A stretch of 64,000 nucleotides of DNA from Halomicrobium zhouii (GCF_900114435.1 NZ_FOZK01000003.1:610463-674462); one strand, 5' to 3'; shown: positions 1 through 8,116, counted from the first letter of the stretch. Notes: generated by a model not told the origin, from the letters alone. A program made the numbers and translations.

Positions 1-1
1 T

Positions 2-70
2 GCCCGTCAGGCCGGGTTCAAACGCCGGATGGACGACCACGTCGGCAAGTACGTGGCGTCGCTGCTGTAG
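2..70 (+). CDS. C-terminal end of an unidentified protein
   Basis: An open frame runs from the left edge to a TAG stop at 68-70, giving only the last 22 residues (ending in ..GKYVASLL). The composition and GC-rich third positions look like real coding sequence. There is too little to assign a family. The stop is followed by about 160 bp without a gene before the converging zinc-ribbon gene. Confidence 0.5.
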   Translation, partial: ARQAGFKRRMDDHVGKYVASLL

Positions 71-231
71 CGAACGGACGGCACGATTGTTGTCCGTGAC
101 GGTGTGCCGCCGGCGTCGCGAGGCCGTCACGGGGAGATCCTCAGCGCACGCGCTTTCTGGCCCCGTGTTCTTACTTGAAGCTGAGGGCGGGGTGTCGCTG
201 GTCGACCAAGTTTGACATCGCGCACGTTCCA

Positions 232-450
232 TCAAACGTCGGCGTAGAGCAACACCCTCCCACAGTCGGGACAGAGATGTGCATCGACGTCGTTTTTCTT
301 TGAAACGCCGAGCGTTCCGAGCAATCCACCACTGGATCGTTCGGTCTTGACGTACGGACTCCAGGCGTCGTTGACGCCAACCTTCATGCCGAAGCTGACC
401 GTCTGGAGGGCGACGTCGCAGTCGGGGCAGTTCCTGTCCATGAACTGCAA
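232..450 (-). CDS. small zinc-ribbon protein A
   Basis: A 72-residue protein with two CPxC knuckles, Cys8/Cys11 near the N-terminus and Cys60/Cys63 near the C-terminus, so it should bind one zinc ion. No catalytic residues are recognisable and I cannot assign a specific role; nucleic-acid or protein binding is typical of such haloarchaeal ribbons. It is a clear paralogue of the next gene on the same strand (565-765): both have the CPDC start, a central motif of the form GxLGxLGV, and a CPxCG..YAD ending. It is probably cytoplasmic. Its stop faces the gene ending at 70. Confidence 0.75.
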   Translation of the reverse strand: MQFMDRNCPDCDVALQTVSFGMKVGVNDAWSPYVKTERSSGGLLGTLGVSKKNDVDAHLCPDCGRVLLYADV

Positions 451-564
451 CCCTCACCTGTTTGCCAATAAACTCCCGAAATCGAGCGTCAGTGACTGCC
501 ACAATCGTCACGCCGTCGCTACTCCGTACGACGGCTACCGCCACCGCTGTTCGCCTCGCCCGGA

Positions 565-765
565 CTATTCGATGTCCGCGTAGAACCGGAGCAGTCCGCA
601 CTCCGGGCACATGAACACCGAGACGTCGCGTCGCTCCTTCACGCCCAGCGACCCGAGGATACCCTCGCTTCGCTCGGGGAGCTTGACGTTCGGATGGTAG
701 GCGTTACTCATCTGGAAGTCGACCTCGCCCATCTCGACGCCGCAGTCGGGACACCGTCGGGGCAT
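565..765 (-). CDS. small zinc-ribbon protein B
   Basis: A 66-residue protein with Cys5/Cys8 and Cys53/Cys56, forming a four-cysteine zinc ribbon. It shares the LGSLGV core and CPECG..FYADIE ending with its neighbour at 232-450, so the two look like a tandem duplication separated by 114 bp. No function is recognised. It lies just downstream (37 bp) of the NUDIX gene on the same strand and could be co-transcribed with it. Confidence 0.8.
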   Translation of the reverse strand: MPRRCPDCGVEMGEVDFQMSNAYHPNVKLPERSEGILGSLGVKERRDVSVFMCPECGLLRFYADIE

Positions 766-802
766 GGCTTCGAATTGGGGCCGCGCCGTCTTTTCCCTGG
801 TG

Positions 803-1285
803 CTATTGCTGGGCGACAGTCCGGATGGCCCGCCGTCCGATCTCGGTCACGTCGGACGGGATCTCTTCGCGGTCCGCCAGTTCCGCGTTCGTGACCCACT
901 CCCAGTGATCGGCCGGCTGTTCGCCGGGTTCCGGGTCGATGTCACGGTGTGGAGCCTCGGCGTAGTAGATCAGGTCGATATGCTGGTGGCCGATTCCCTC
1001 GTCAGTGACGTTGATGTCGGCCAGTTGCACGTGGGTGGGCTGGGGGAGCGACCGGGTGGTTTCGCTCTCGACGTCGTCCCGGTCGGCGACGAGTTCCACC
1101 TCGAAGCCGAGTTCTTCCCGAACCTCGCGGAGGCCGGCCTCGTGGGGGAGTTCGTCGCGTTCGACGTGGCCGCCCGGGGCGAGCCAGAGCCCGTGCTTGT
1201 CGTGTTCGTGCAGGGCGACCGCGTCACCGCTGTCGCTCGGATGTACGACGTAGACGGTCGCGGTAAAATGGCGCGTCGTCTCCAT
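803..1285 (-). CDS. NUDIX hydrolase
   Basis: A 160-residue single-domain NUDIX protein. The Nudix box (G-x5-E-x7-REUxEExGU) is complete at residues 39-61, with the Mg2+-binding REVREE stretch. Family members cleave nucleoside diphosphates linked to another moiety; the substrate here cannot be read from sequence. It is a cytosolic, acidic haloarchaeal protein. It follows tfb on the same strand with a 57-bp gap. The start at 1285 places the first beta strand (residues 7-14) directly after the Met, as is usual for the family. Confidence 0.9.
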   Translation of the reverse strand: METTRHFTATVYVVHPSDSGDAVALHEHDKHGLWLAPGGHVERDELPHEAGLREVREELGFEVELVADRDDVESETTRSLPQPTHVQLADINVTDEGIGHQHIDLIYYAEAPHRDIDPEPGEQPADHWEWVTNAELADREEIPSDVTEIGRRAIRTVAQQ

Positions 1286-1342
1286 GCCATCGCCGTGGGC
1301 GACGGGGGAGATTGGCGTTTCGGTCTCGCTGAAAAAGTGTCC

Positions 1343-2323
1343 TCAGACCGCCTGGATGTCCTCTTCCGTCTCGAGCAGCTCGTGGTACCGGTTGCGGATG
1401 GTCACTTCCGAGATGTTCGCGACGTCGCTGACCTGGCTCTGGGTCACCTTCTCGTTGGTGAGCAGCGAGGCGGCGTACACCGCCGCGGCAGCGAGGCCGA
1501 CGGGGGACTTGCCGGAGTGGACGCCCTCGGCCTTGGCGTTCTGGAGGAGCTGTCGGGCGCGGCGTTCCACCTCCTCGGAGAGGTCCAGATCGCTGGCGAA
1601 GCGGGGGACGTAGCTCTCCGGGTCAGCTGGCTGGATCTCGAGGCCGAGTTCGCGGATGACGTACCGGTACGTGCGGGCGATCTCGTCTTTCTCCACGCGG
1701 GAGACGGCCGTCAACTCGTCGAGCGACCGGGGCGTGCCCGCCTGTCGCGCGGCGGCGTAGAGCGACGACGTCGCCACGCCCTCGATGGAGCGGCCGGGAA
1801 GCAGGTCGTCGTCGAGCGCGCGGCGGTAGATGACGGAGGCGGTCTCGCGAACGTTCTCGGGCAGGCCGAGGGCGCTCGCCATGCGGTCGATCTCGCCGAG
1901 CGCCTGCTTGAGGTTGCGCTCCTTGGAGTCGCGGGTCCGGAAGCGCTCGTTCCAGGTACGCAGTCGCTGCATCTTCTCGCGCTGGCGCGAGGACAGGGAG
2001 TTGCCGTAGGCGTCCTTGTCCTGCCAGCCGATGTTGGTCGACAGGCCCTTGTCGTGCATCATGTTCGTCGTGGGGGCACCGACGCGAGACTTCTGATCTT
2101 TCTCGGCGGCGTCGAAGGCGCGCCACTCCGGCCCGGGGTCGATCTCGTCCTCGTCGACGACGAGCCCGCAGTCCTCACACACGGTCTCGCCACGCTCCCC
2201 GTCCGAAACGAGATTCCCGCTACATTCCGGACAGACCATCTGCTCTCCCTGCGTCTCGTCCGCTCGGCTCTCCTCGTCGTCCTCCTCCTCGCTCGTATAA
2301 CGCCGGATGGTAGTGTCTGTCAT
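1343..2323 (-). CDS. tfb: transcription initiation factor IIB (TFB)
   Basis: A 326-residue TFB, the archaeal TFIIB homologue that binds TBP-TATA-BRE and recruits RNA polymerase. The N-terminal zinc ribbon uses Cys31/Cys34 and Cys49/Cys52. The B-reader/linker region follows (about 55-115), then two cyclin-fold repeats (about 125-220 and 220-316) with the conserved LPGRSIEGVATSSLY and KSPVGLAAAAVY helices. The N-terminal 30 residues are an acidic tail. Haloarchaea carry several tfb paralogues; which one this is cannot be told. An inverted repeat overlies the likely promoter (2357-2385). Confidence 0.97.
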   Translation of the reverse strand: MTDTTIRRYTSEEEDDEESRADETQGEQMVCPECSGNLVSDGERGETVCEDCGLVVDEDEIDPGPEWRAFDAAEKDQKSRVGAPTTNMMHDKGLSTNIGWQDKDAYGNSLSSRQREKMQRLRTWNERFRTRDSKERNLKQALGEIDRMASALGLPENVRETASVIYRRALDDDLLPGRSIEGVATSSLYAAARQAGTPRSLDELTAVSRVEKDEIARTYRYVIRELGLEIQPADPESYVPRFASDLDLSEEVERRARQLLQNAKAEGVHSGKSPVGLAAAAVYAASLLTNEKVTQSQVSDVANISEVTIRNRYHELLETEEDIQAV

Positions 2324-2356
2324 TGGTTACTGACTGACGGGTCGGACACCCGCAAA

Positions 2357-2385
2357 ACTCACTGTACAGTAGATATATTGTGAGT
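2357..2385 (-). promoter_or_regulatory. tfb promoter with inverted repeat
   Basis: ACTCAC (2357-2362) and GTGAGT (2380-2385) form an inverted repeat around an AT-rich TATA-like stretch (2371-2379) and a perfect 10-bp palindrome ACTGTACAGT (2361-2370). The tfb start codon lies 34 bp away, so a short leader is expected. The symmetry suggests a repressor or activator site; no regulator is identified. Confidence 0.45.
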
Positions 2386-2520
2386 GTCAGAACTTAAAAC
2401 CTTTCCCTATCTGTGAAGGCCTGTTTTCGATTCGGAAACTCAGGTTTGCGTAACTGTTCATATCGTTTGTTCGCGGCTCGCGTACCGGGCTGTGGGCCGT
2501 CGGTTACCACACCCGCGGTA

Positions 2521-2552
2521 TCGAAACGCTTACCGCTGGGCCAGCGTTTCGA
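2521..2552 (+). promoter_or_regulatory. inverted repeat at the gatC promoter
   Basis: TCGAAACGCT (2521-2530) and AGCGTTTCGA (2543-2552) are perfect 10-bp inverted arms ending 6 bp before the gatC ATG. A smaller palindrome (CGCTGG-G-CCAGCG) lies between them. The TATA position for a leaderless transcript (about -25, GCTTACC) falls inside the left arm, so this could be an operator or a 5' hairpin. Confidence 0.5.
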
Positions 2553-2558
2553 AGCGAT

Positions 2559-2837
2559 ATGAGCGACGACGCCGTCGACCCGGAGGACGTCCGCCACGTC
2601 GCGGACCTGGCCCGGGTCGACCTCGACGACGAGGAGGTCGACCGGTTCACCGACCAGTTCGCCGACATCCTCGAATCGTTCGACCGCCTCGACGCGGTCC
2701 CAGAAGTCGACCGGGAGGAGGAACTGGCGAACGTGATGCGACCGGACGAACCGCACGACTGCCTCAGCCAGGAGGAGGCGCTCCGGAACGCGCCCGAGTC
2801 CGAGGAGGGCCACTTCAAGGGCCCGAAGGTGTCCTGA
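2559..2837 (+). CDS. gatC: Asp-tRNA(Asn)/Glu-tRNA(Gln) amidotransferase subunit C
   Basis: A 92-residue GatC, the small chaperone-like subunit that wraps around GatA in the GatCAB amidotransferase. That enzyme converts mischarged Asp-tRNA(Asn) (and in some organisms Glu-tRNA(Gln)) to the amide. The family pattern is visible: VRHVADLARVDLDDEE near the N-terminus and the C-terminal MRPDE..LSQEEAL..APE segment followed by GHFKGPKVS. The gene ends 2 bp before the gatA ATG, so the two form an operon. gatB is not in this window. Confidence 0.96.
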   Translation: MSDDAVDPEDVRHVADLARVDLDDEEVDRFTDQFADILESFDRLDAVPEVDREEELANVMRPDEPHDCLSQEEALRNAPESEEGHFKGPKVS

Positions 2838-2839
2838 CC

Positions 2840-4174
2840 ATGGCGACGGATCCAGCCGACGCCGTCGACGTGGGCGACGAAACGGACGACGCCACCGACT
2901 ACAACGGCTACGTCACCACGACGGAGATAGCCGGCGACGACGACGGACCGCTCGCCGGGAAGACGATCGCTGTCAAGGACAACATCTCCACCGAGGGCGT
3001 CCGGACGACCTGTGGCTCCGCGATGCTGGCGGACTACGTCCCGCCGTACGACGCCACCGTCGTCGAGCGCCTGAAGCAGGCCGGCGCGACCATCACCGGC
3101 AAGACGAACATGGACGAGTTCGGGATGGGCAGCACGACCGAGACCTCGGCGTTCGGCCCGACCGACAACCCCGCGGCGCCGGGACACGTCCCCGGAGGGT
3201 CCTCCGGTGGGTCGGCCGCCGTCGTCGCCGCCGGTGACGCCGACCTCGCGCTGGGGACCGACACCGGTGGGTCGGTCCGGAACCCCGCCGCCTTCTGCGG
3301 CGTCGTCGGCATCAAACCGACGTACGGCCTGGTTTCGCGCTACGGCCTGGTCGCCTACGCCAACAGTCTCGAGCAGATCGGTCCCATCGCCCCCAGCGTC
3401 GAGGAGGCCGCCGAACTGCTGGAGGTCGTCGCCGGGCCCGACCCGAACGACGCGACGACCGAAGACGCGACCGACCACGGCACCGACTACGACTTCGCCG
3501 CCGCCGCGGACGGCGACGTCGACGGCCTCTCAATCGGCGTCCCGACGGAACTGGTCGAACCCGCCGACGAGGCGGTCACCGACTCGTTCTGGTCGGCCAT
3601 CGACGACCTCGAATCCCAGGGCGCGTCCTACCACGACGTCGACCTTCCCTCCGTCGAGCACGCCGTCGAGGCCTACTACGTCATCGCGATGTCCGAGGCG
3701 TCCTCGAACCTCGCCCGCTTCGACGGCGTCCGCTACGGCTACTCCAGTGATTCGGACGGGAACTGGAACGAGGCCTTCGCCGAGACGCGCGAGGAGGGCT
3801 TCGGCAAGGAGGTCAAGCGCCGCGTCGTCCTCGGCACGTACGCCCTCTCCGCGGGCTACCACGACAAGTACTACAAGCAGGCCCAGGACGCCCGCGCCTG
3901 GGTCAAGCAGGACTTCGACGAGTCCCTCTCGGACGCGGACGTGCTCGCCGCGCCGACGATGCCCGTCCCGCCGATGGAGCGGGGCGAGAACCTCGAGGAC
4001 CCGATGGCGCTGTACCTCGCCGACGCCAACACGACGCCGGTTAACCTCGCCGACCTGCCCGCCATCTCGGTCCCCATCGAGGAGACCAGCGACGGCCTCC
4101 CGGTCGGGATGCAGTTCGTCGGCCCTGCCTTCGGCGAGAAGGCGATTATCCGCGCCGGCAGCGCACTCGCGTAG
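2840..4174 (+). CDS. gatA: Asp-tRNA(Asn)/Glu-tRNA(Gln) amidotransferase subunit A
   Basis: A 444-residue amidase-signature enzyme. It hydrolyses glutamine and passes ammonia to GatB. The catalytic triad is present: Lys46 in AVKDN, the cis-Ser in GGSSGGS (121/122), and the nucleophile Ser145 in GTDTGGSVR. The start at 2840 is chosen because it lies 2 bp after the gatC stop and gives the usual N-terminal length. The longer upstream reading overlaps gatC and is implausible. The protein ends with the conserved VGMQFVGPAFGE segment. Confidence 0.96.
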   Translation: MATDPADAVDVGDETDDATDYNGYVTTTEIAGDDDGPLAGKTIAVKDNISTEGVRTTCGSAMLADYVPPYDATVVERLKQAGATITGKTNMDEFGMGSTTETSAFGPTDNPAAPGHVPGGSSGGSAAVVAAGDADLALGTDTGGSVRNPAAFCGVVGIKPTYGLVSRYGLVAYANSLEQIGPIAPSVEEAAELLEVVAGPDPNDATTEDATDHGTDYDFAAAADGDVDGLSIGVPTELVEPADEAVTDSFWSAIDDLESQGASYHDVDLPSVEHAVEAYYVIAMSEASSNLARFDGVRYGYSSDSDGNWNEAFAETREEGFGKEVKRRVVLGTYALSAGYHDKYYKQAQDARAWVKQDFDESLSDADVLAAPTMPVPPMERGENLEDPMALYLADANTTPVNLADLPAISVPIEETSDGLPVGMQFVGPAFGEKAIIRAGSALA

Positions 4175-4255
4175 TCCGGTACGGTTTGCAGACGATTCGC
4201 CAGACGTTCGTTTCGTTCGACAGTTTTTTCGTTCGCCGACGAGTGGCGTCGAACG

Positions 4256-5362
4256 ATGGCCCTGCGTCACCGATCCTCGCTCCGACGTCACCTCCGCCTC
4301 GTCGCCCTCCTCGCCGTCCTCGTCGCTTTCGACGTCGTCGCGGTCGTCGCCGCGTACGTGCTCGGACACCTCTTTTTCGCCGTCATGATGGCGACGCAGT
4401 TCAATCCCGACCTGGCTGCCGCGACGCTCGCGATGGACGTCGTCCCGCTCGACCTGTTCGTCCTCCTCGGGACGCCCGCCGTCCTGGTCGCCCAGTCCGT
4501 GTTCGGCTACCGGAAGACACTGCGTCACGTCGAGACGATCGACGCATCGGCTGACGACGCGCCCGTGGACGAAGCGCGGGTCGCCGCGCTCGAAGGACGC
4601 GTCACGAAGTTAGCGCACACGGCCAGCATGTCGCCCCCGAGCGTCTCCGTCGTCCCCGACGAGACGCCGAACAGCTTCGTCGTCAGTCGCCCTGGCAAGC
4701 GGACGCTGTTCGTGACGACGGGCCTCCTCGACACATTCGACGACGACGTCCTCGACGGCGACGAACTCGACGCCATACTGGCCCACGAACTCGCGCACCT
4801 CGACAACGGCGACGCGTTCGTGATGACGGCCGCAGCGTTCCTCCCGACGGCAACGCGCCGAGTCGTCCGCTCGTTCGGAACCGAACTAGGCGACGGATGG
4901 TTGAGCGCCAGACTCCGCGGCGAGGACGCCGAGTGGCGGTGGCGAGACGTGGTTCACGGCTACAATACGCTCAGGAACCTGCTGTTCGTGGTCGTCCTCG
5001 TACCGGTCGCGGGCGTCATCTACTTCGCCAGCTCGGGCTGCTATCGCCTCCTCTCCCGCGTTCGAGAGTACGGGGCCGACGCCGGTGGGGTCGCCATCTG
5101 CGGGTCGCCCGCGGCGCTGGCGAGCGCGCTCGAGACCCTGACCGGAGACCGTCGGCCGGAGGCCGACCTGCGGACTGCGACGCCCGGCATCAGGGAACTG
5201 TGTATCCTCCCGTACGCGGTCGGTGAATCCACGAGCCCCGACGACGGCGACGCGGACCGGTTCGACCGCATCGCCGCCCGCTGGGACCGGTTCTGCGAAC
5301 GGACCCTTCCGAGTTCCCATCCAGAACCCGACGAACGGATCGCCGCGCTCCGGGACCGATAG
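4256..5362 (+). CDS. M48 family (HtpX-like) membrane metalloprotease
   Basis: A 368-residue integral-membrane zinc protease. Two N-terminal transmembrane helices (about 14-36 and 63-84) precede the catalytic domain. Zinc ligands are His177 and His181 in HELAH plus Glu271 in REYGAD. A third hydrophobic hairpin lies around 240-262. HtpX-type proteases degrade misfolded membrane proteins, with the active site facing the cytoplasm. It stands alone between gatA and tRNA-Glu. A second, distinct M48 protein is encoded at 44964-45836. Confidence 0.9.
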   Translation: MALRHRSSLRRHLRLVALLAVLVAFDVVAVVAAYVLGHLFFAVMMATQFNPDLAAATLAMDVVPLDLFVLLGTPAVLVAQSVFGYRKTLRHVETIDASADDAPVDEARVAALEGRVTKLAHTASMSPPSVSVVPDETPNSFVVSRPGKRTLFVTTGLLDTFDDDVLDGDELDAILAHELAHLDNGDAFVMTAAAFLPTATRRVVRSFGTELGDGWLSARLRGEDAEWRWRDVVHGYNTLRNLLFVVVLVPVAGVIYFASSGCYRLLSRVREYGADAGGVAICGSPAALASALETLTGDRRPEADLRTATPGIRELCILPYAVGESTSPDDGDADRFDRIAARWDRFCERTLPSSHPEPDERIAALRDR

Positions 5363-5456
5363 GCGACACCGGGCTGGTTTCGGAGGCGGCTGTCGGTGGC
5401 CGCGAACACTGACGGGGGTCCGAGTCACGCCCTTGCATACCCGACGAAGAAAGACG

Positions 5457-5467
5457 ATTTTTTATAC
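5457..5467 (+). promoter_or_regulatory. TATA box of tRNA-Glu
   Basis: An AT-only run reading TTTTTTATA ends about 27 bp upstream of the tRNA 5' end, the spacing expected for an archaeal promoter. Confidence 0.6.
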
Positions 5468-5493
5468 CCCCAGCCGAACCATTCTATTGCAGC

Positions 5494-5568
5494 GCTCGGT
5501 TGGTGTAGTCCGGCCAATCATTTCGGCCTTTCGAGCCGATGACCGGGGTTCAAATCCCCGACCGAGCA
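5494..5568 (+). tRNA. tRNA-Glu (anticodon TTC)
   Basis: The cloverleaf folds cleanly. A 7-bp acceptor stem GCTCGGT/ACCGAGC (5494-5500 with 5561-5567) carries discriminator A at 5568. The anticodon stem TCGGC/GCCGA encloses the loop CTTTCGA, giving anticodon TTC. The T-arm is CGGGG-TTCAAAT-CCCCG. CCA is not encoded. No intron is seen. The gene is followed by degenerate copies of its own 3' end (see the repeat at 5613-5848). Confidence 0.96.
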
Positions 5569-5612
5569 TGGATTTTCGAGCGACCAACGGGAGCGAGAAA
5601 CATCCACGCGCA

Positions 5613-5848
5613 GGGAGCGGGATTTGAACACGCGAGTCGCAGCCCGGCCGGCCGAGCGAAGCGAGGCCGCACGCCCGGACCGTCTCGCCTCGGTTCAAAT
5701 CCCCGACCGAGCATGTTTCTGAGGAACGCAGTGACGAAGAAACAGCACAGGGAGCGGGATTTGAAGTAGACCAGACGCAGCCCGCGCAGTGAGCGAAGCG
5801 AACGAGCAGGAACGTCTGGGCGTGGTTCAAAATATCCCCGACCGAGCA
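5613..5848 (+). repeat. T-arm-bounded hairpin array downstream of tRNA-Glu
   Basis: Four copies of a T-arm motif alternate in orientation after the tRNA. They are inverted GGGATTTGAA (5619-5628); a direct copy of the tRNA's last 22 nt (5692-5713); inverted GGGATTTGAA (5756-5765); and a direct copy with a 3-nt insertion (5824-5848). Both inverted copies are preceded by GGGAGC. The spacer before the last copy has stem arms CCAGACG (5771-5777) and CGTCTGG (5813-5819). The 302-bp interval to the next gene holds nothing else recognisable. Confidence 0.8.
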
Positions 5849-5870
5849 ATTTCTCTGGTTTAGCGCGCCG

Positions 5871-6194
5871 TCACTCCTCTTCGAACCCGAAGACGCGTCG
5901 CAACTCGACCTCGATTTGCTCGGTGAACTCCCGGAGGACGTCGTCGAATCGCTCGTCGCTGACGGAGAGGTCGCCGACTCGCTCACGGGGATTCTCGGGA
6001 AGTTCGACGCGGAACTCGCCGTCCCCTTCGTAGAACGGCTCGCTCCCGTCGAGCACCTGTCGGTCGATGGCCCTCAGAAGTGAGGAGTCGTACCGCCCGT
6101 GGAAGTGCTGGTAGGCGTCGTGGTAGGCGGTCTGGAGTTCGTCCATGTAGTGGACGTACTTGTCCTCGAACTTCTCGGGGTCGAAGGTCGTCAT
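5871..6194 (-). CDS. conserved haloarchaeal protein (DUF5783-like)
   Basis: A 107-residue acidic, mostly helical protein starting MTTFDPEKFEDKYVHYMDELQ. It resembles a small conserved haloarchaeal family that I recall as DUF5783; the function is unknown. The ATG at 6194 is preferred over in-frame upstream starts because the start MTxFDPEKFEDKYV is the natural family N-terminus and the extension is Arg/Pro-rich. No signal peptide or membrane segment is present. The stop lies just beyond the tRNA-Glu repeat array. Confidence 0.75.
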   Translation of the reverse strand: MTTFDPEKFEDKYVHYMDELQTAYHDAYQHFHGRYDSSLLRAIDRQVLDGSEPFYEGDGEFRVELPENPRERVGDLSVSDERFDDVLREFTEQIEVELRRVFGFEEE

Positions 6195-6324
6195 GGGTCC
6201 CCGTTGGTCCGGTGGCCTGTAAACAACCAGCGTTCGGGACTCCGTGGTGCTTCGAGACCAGAATACACCATCGACTTCGGTGAGTAGCGCCGGGCGAAAA
6301 AAGCGGGGACCTCGGTGACGGCCG

Positions 6325-6681
6325 TTACGCGCCTGCCATCCTCCGGCAACTCTCGGCGCAGTCCTGGAGGACGTCGGCACAGACCTGGCAGTGATTCGCA
6401 TCGTGCTGGCTGCACTCTTCGGCGCAGGCCTCACAGGCCTCGGCGCAGGTCTCCGCGAGGTCGCTGCTGTAGTCCGACCCGCGAGCCATGAACCGGGCGT
6501 GCAGCGACGCGATGTCGGCGACGTCGCGACAGAGGCGGGCGCACTCCTCCATATCGGCGTCGCCGAGACACTCGTCGGCGCACCACTCGCACACCTCTGT
6601 GGCCTCGTTGCAGTTCTCGATACACTCGCGCTGGTCGTCGTTCAGTCGGTCGATTTTGGAGACCGTCTCTGCCAAGGACAT
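6325..6681 (-). CDS. Cys-rich four-helix-bundle copper-binding protein (DUF326/Csp-like)
   Basis: A 118-residue cytosolic protein with about 16 cysteines in repeated CxxxC/CxxC spacings, such as CIENC, CEWCADEC, CARLC, CEACAEEC, CQVCADVLQDC and CRR. The pattern matches the DUF326/Csp copper-storage family, in which Cys residues line the inside of a four-helix bundle and bind many Cu(I) ions. No export signal is seen, so it resembles the cytosolic Csp3 type. The start at 6681 (MSLAETVSK) fits; an in-frame ATG at 6714 would add 11 residues. Confidence 0.85.
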   Translation of the reverse strand: MSLAETVSKIDRLNDDQRECIENCNEATEVCEWCADECLGDADMEECARLCRDVADIASLHARFMARGSDYSSDLAETCAEACEACAEECSQHDANHCQVCADVLQDCAESCRRMAGA

Positions 6682-6861
6682 AGCAGGTCTTCGTTCGGGC
6701 GAGAGAGACTTCATCAGACGGCCTGCGTGTTCAGGGTTATGTCAACAGGCAATAGATCGGCGGGATCGGACCGCTATTGGGCACCGGTTCGCGAGGTGCT
6801 CGGGACCCGTTGTCGTGCGAATGGCGGTAGGCATATACCGGGTCCCTGCGACCTGTCGGGC

Positions 6862-8052
6862 ATGCAAGCAGTCATCCTCGCCGCGGGTGAGGGAACCAGG
6901 ATGCGGCCGCTGACGGAGTCGACGCCGAAACCGATGCTGCCCGTCGCGGACCGACCGCTGGTCGCGCACACGGTCGACGCCGCCGTCGACGCCGGCGTCA
7001 CGGACCTGGTCCTGGTCGTCGGCTACGAGGCGGAGGAGGTCCGGGGCTACTTCGGCGACGAGTACCGGGGCGTCCCCGTCGACTACGCCGTCCAGGAGGA
7101 GCAACTCGGGACCGCACACGCCGTCCGGTCGGCTCGCGAACACCTCGAGGGAGCGTTCATCGTCCTCAACGGCGACGACCTCTACGACGACGAGAGCGTG
7201 GCCGAACTCGTCGAGGCCGGTGAGCGCGGGCCCGTAGTGGGGACCTATCGGGTCGACGACCCGACGAGCTACGGCGTGTTCGAACTCGAGGACGACGTCG
7301 TCACCGGCATCGTCGAGAAGCCCGCCGACCCGCCGAGTGACCTGGTCAACGTCGGCGCCTACGTCTTCCCCGCCGAAGCCAGAGACTGGCTGGACGTCGA
7401 GATGAGCGAACGCGGCGAGTACGAGATCACCGACGTCCTCGCGCGCGTCATCGACGAGCGCTCCGTCGGGACGGTCGAAGTCGACCGCTGGCTCGGCTGC
7501 GGGCGGCCCTGGGAACTGCTGGAGGCCAACGAGTGGAAGATCGGGGAACTCGACCGTCGCATCGACGGCGAGGTCCGCGGCGACGCGGAACTGCGCGGCG
7601 ACGTCGTCGTCGAAGCGGGGGCGACTGTCGAACACGGCGTCGTTATCGAGGGCCCGGTGCTCGTCCGCGCGGGCGCCGAAATCGGACCGAACGCCTACGT
7701 CCGGGGCGCAACGCTGCTCGGCGAGGATACCCACGTCGGCCACGGCGTCGAGATAAAGAACTCGGTCGTCCGCGCGGGGTCGGCCGTCCCGCACGTCTCC
7801 TACGTCGGCGACAGCGTGCTCGGGAAAGACGTCAACTTCGGCGCCGGGACGCAGGTGGCGAACCTGCGACACGACGACGCCACCGTCTCCCACACCGTCA
7901 AGGGTGAACGCGTCTCGACCGGTCGCCGAAAGTTCGGCGTCGTCGCGGGCGACGGCGTCAAGACCGGCATCAACACCAGCATCAACCCCGGTGTGACGCT
8001 GTCGACCGGCGCTGTGTCCAGGCCCGGCGAATCGGTCACTCGCGACCGCTGA
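6862..8052 (+). CDS. bifunctional sugar-1-phosphate nucleotidylyltransferase / left-handed beta-helix acyltransferase-like protein
   Basis: A 396-residue GlmU/RmlA-type enzyme. The N-terminal Rossmann-like domain has the nucleotide-binding signature LAAGEGTRMRPLTESTPKP (residues 6-24) and the metal-binding NGDDLYDD. The C-terminal third, from about residue 235, is a hexapeptide left-handed beta-helix. Archaeal homologues make UDP-GlcNAc or dTDP-glucose-type sugars; the exact substrate is uncertain. The start is taken at MQAVILAAGEG because the motif must sit at the N-terminus and longer in-frame readings cross the neighbouring Cys-rich gene. Confidence 0.9.
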   Translation: MQAVILAAGEGTRMRPLTESTPKPMLPVADRPLVAHTVDAAVDAGVTDLVLVVGYEAEEVRGYFGDEYRGVPVDYAVQEEQLGTAHAVRSAREHLEGAFIVLNGDDLYDDESVAELVEAGERGPVVGTYRVDDPTSYGVFELEDDVVTGIVEKPADPPSDLVNVGAYVFPAEARDWLDVEMSERGEYEITDVLARVIDERSVGTVEVDRWLGCGRPWELLEANEWKIGELDRRIDGEVRGDAELRGDVVVEAGATVEHGVVIEGPVLVRAGAEIGPNAYVRGATLLGEDTHVGHGVEIKNSVVRAGSAVPHVSYVGDSVLGKDVNFGAGTQVANLRHDDATVSHTVKGERVSTGRRKFGVVAGDGVKTGINTSINPGVTLSTGAVSRPGESVTRDR

Positions 8053-8116
8053 CGGCCGCTGGCCATTTTCGCACCAACCGGTGACTTGAGACCTATCCCC
8101 GCCGTGTGAAGACGTA

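Noticed and set aside
764..2383. Open frame of 539 codons opposite tfb and the NUDIX gene
   Set aside because: It spans two clear genes on the opposite strand and has no recognisable domain.
2492..2839. N-terminal extension of GatA of 116 residues
   Set aside because: Pro/Arg-rich shadow of gatC; the ATG at 2840 directly follows the gatC stop and gives the family length.
5692..5713. Second tRNA-Glu gene
   Set aside because: Only the last 22 nt of the tRNA are present; there is no D-arm or anticodon arm.
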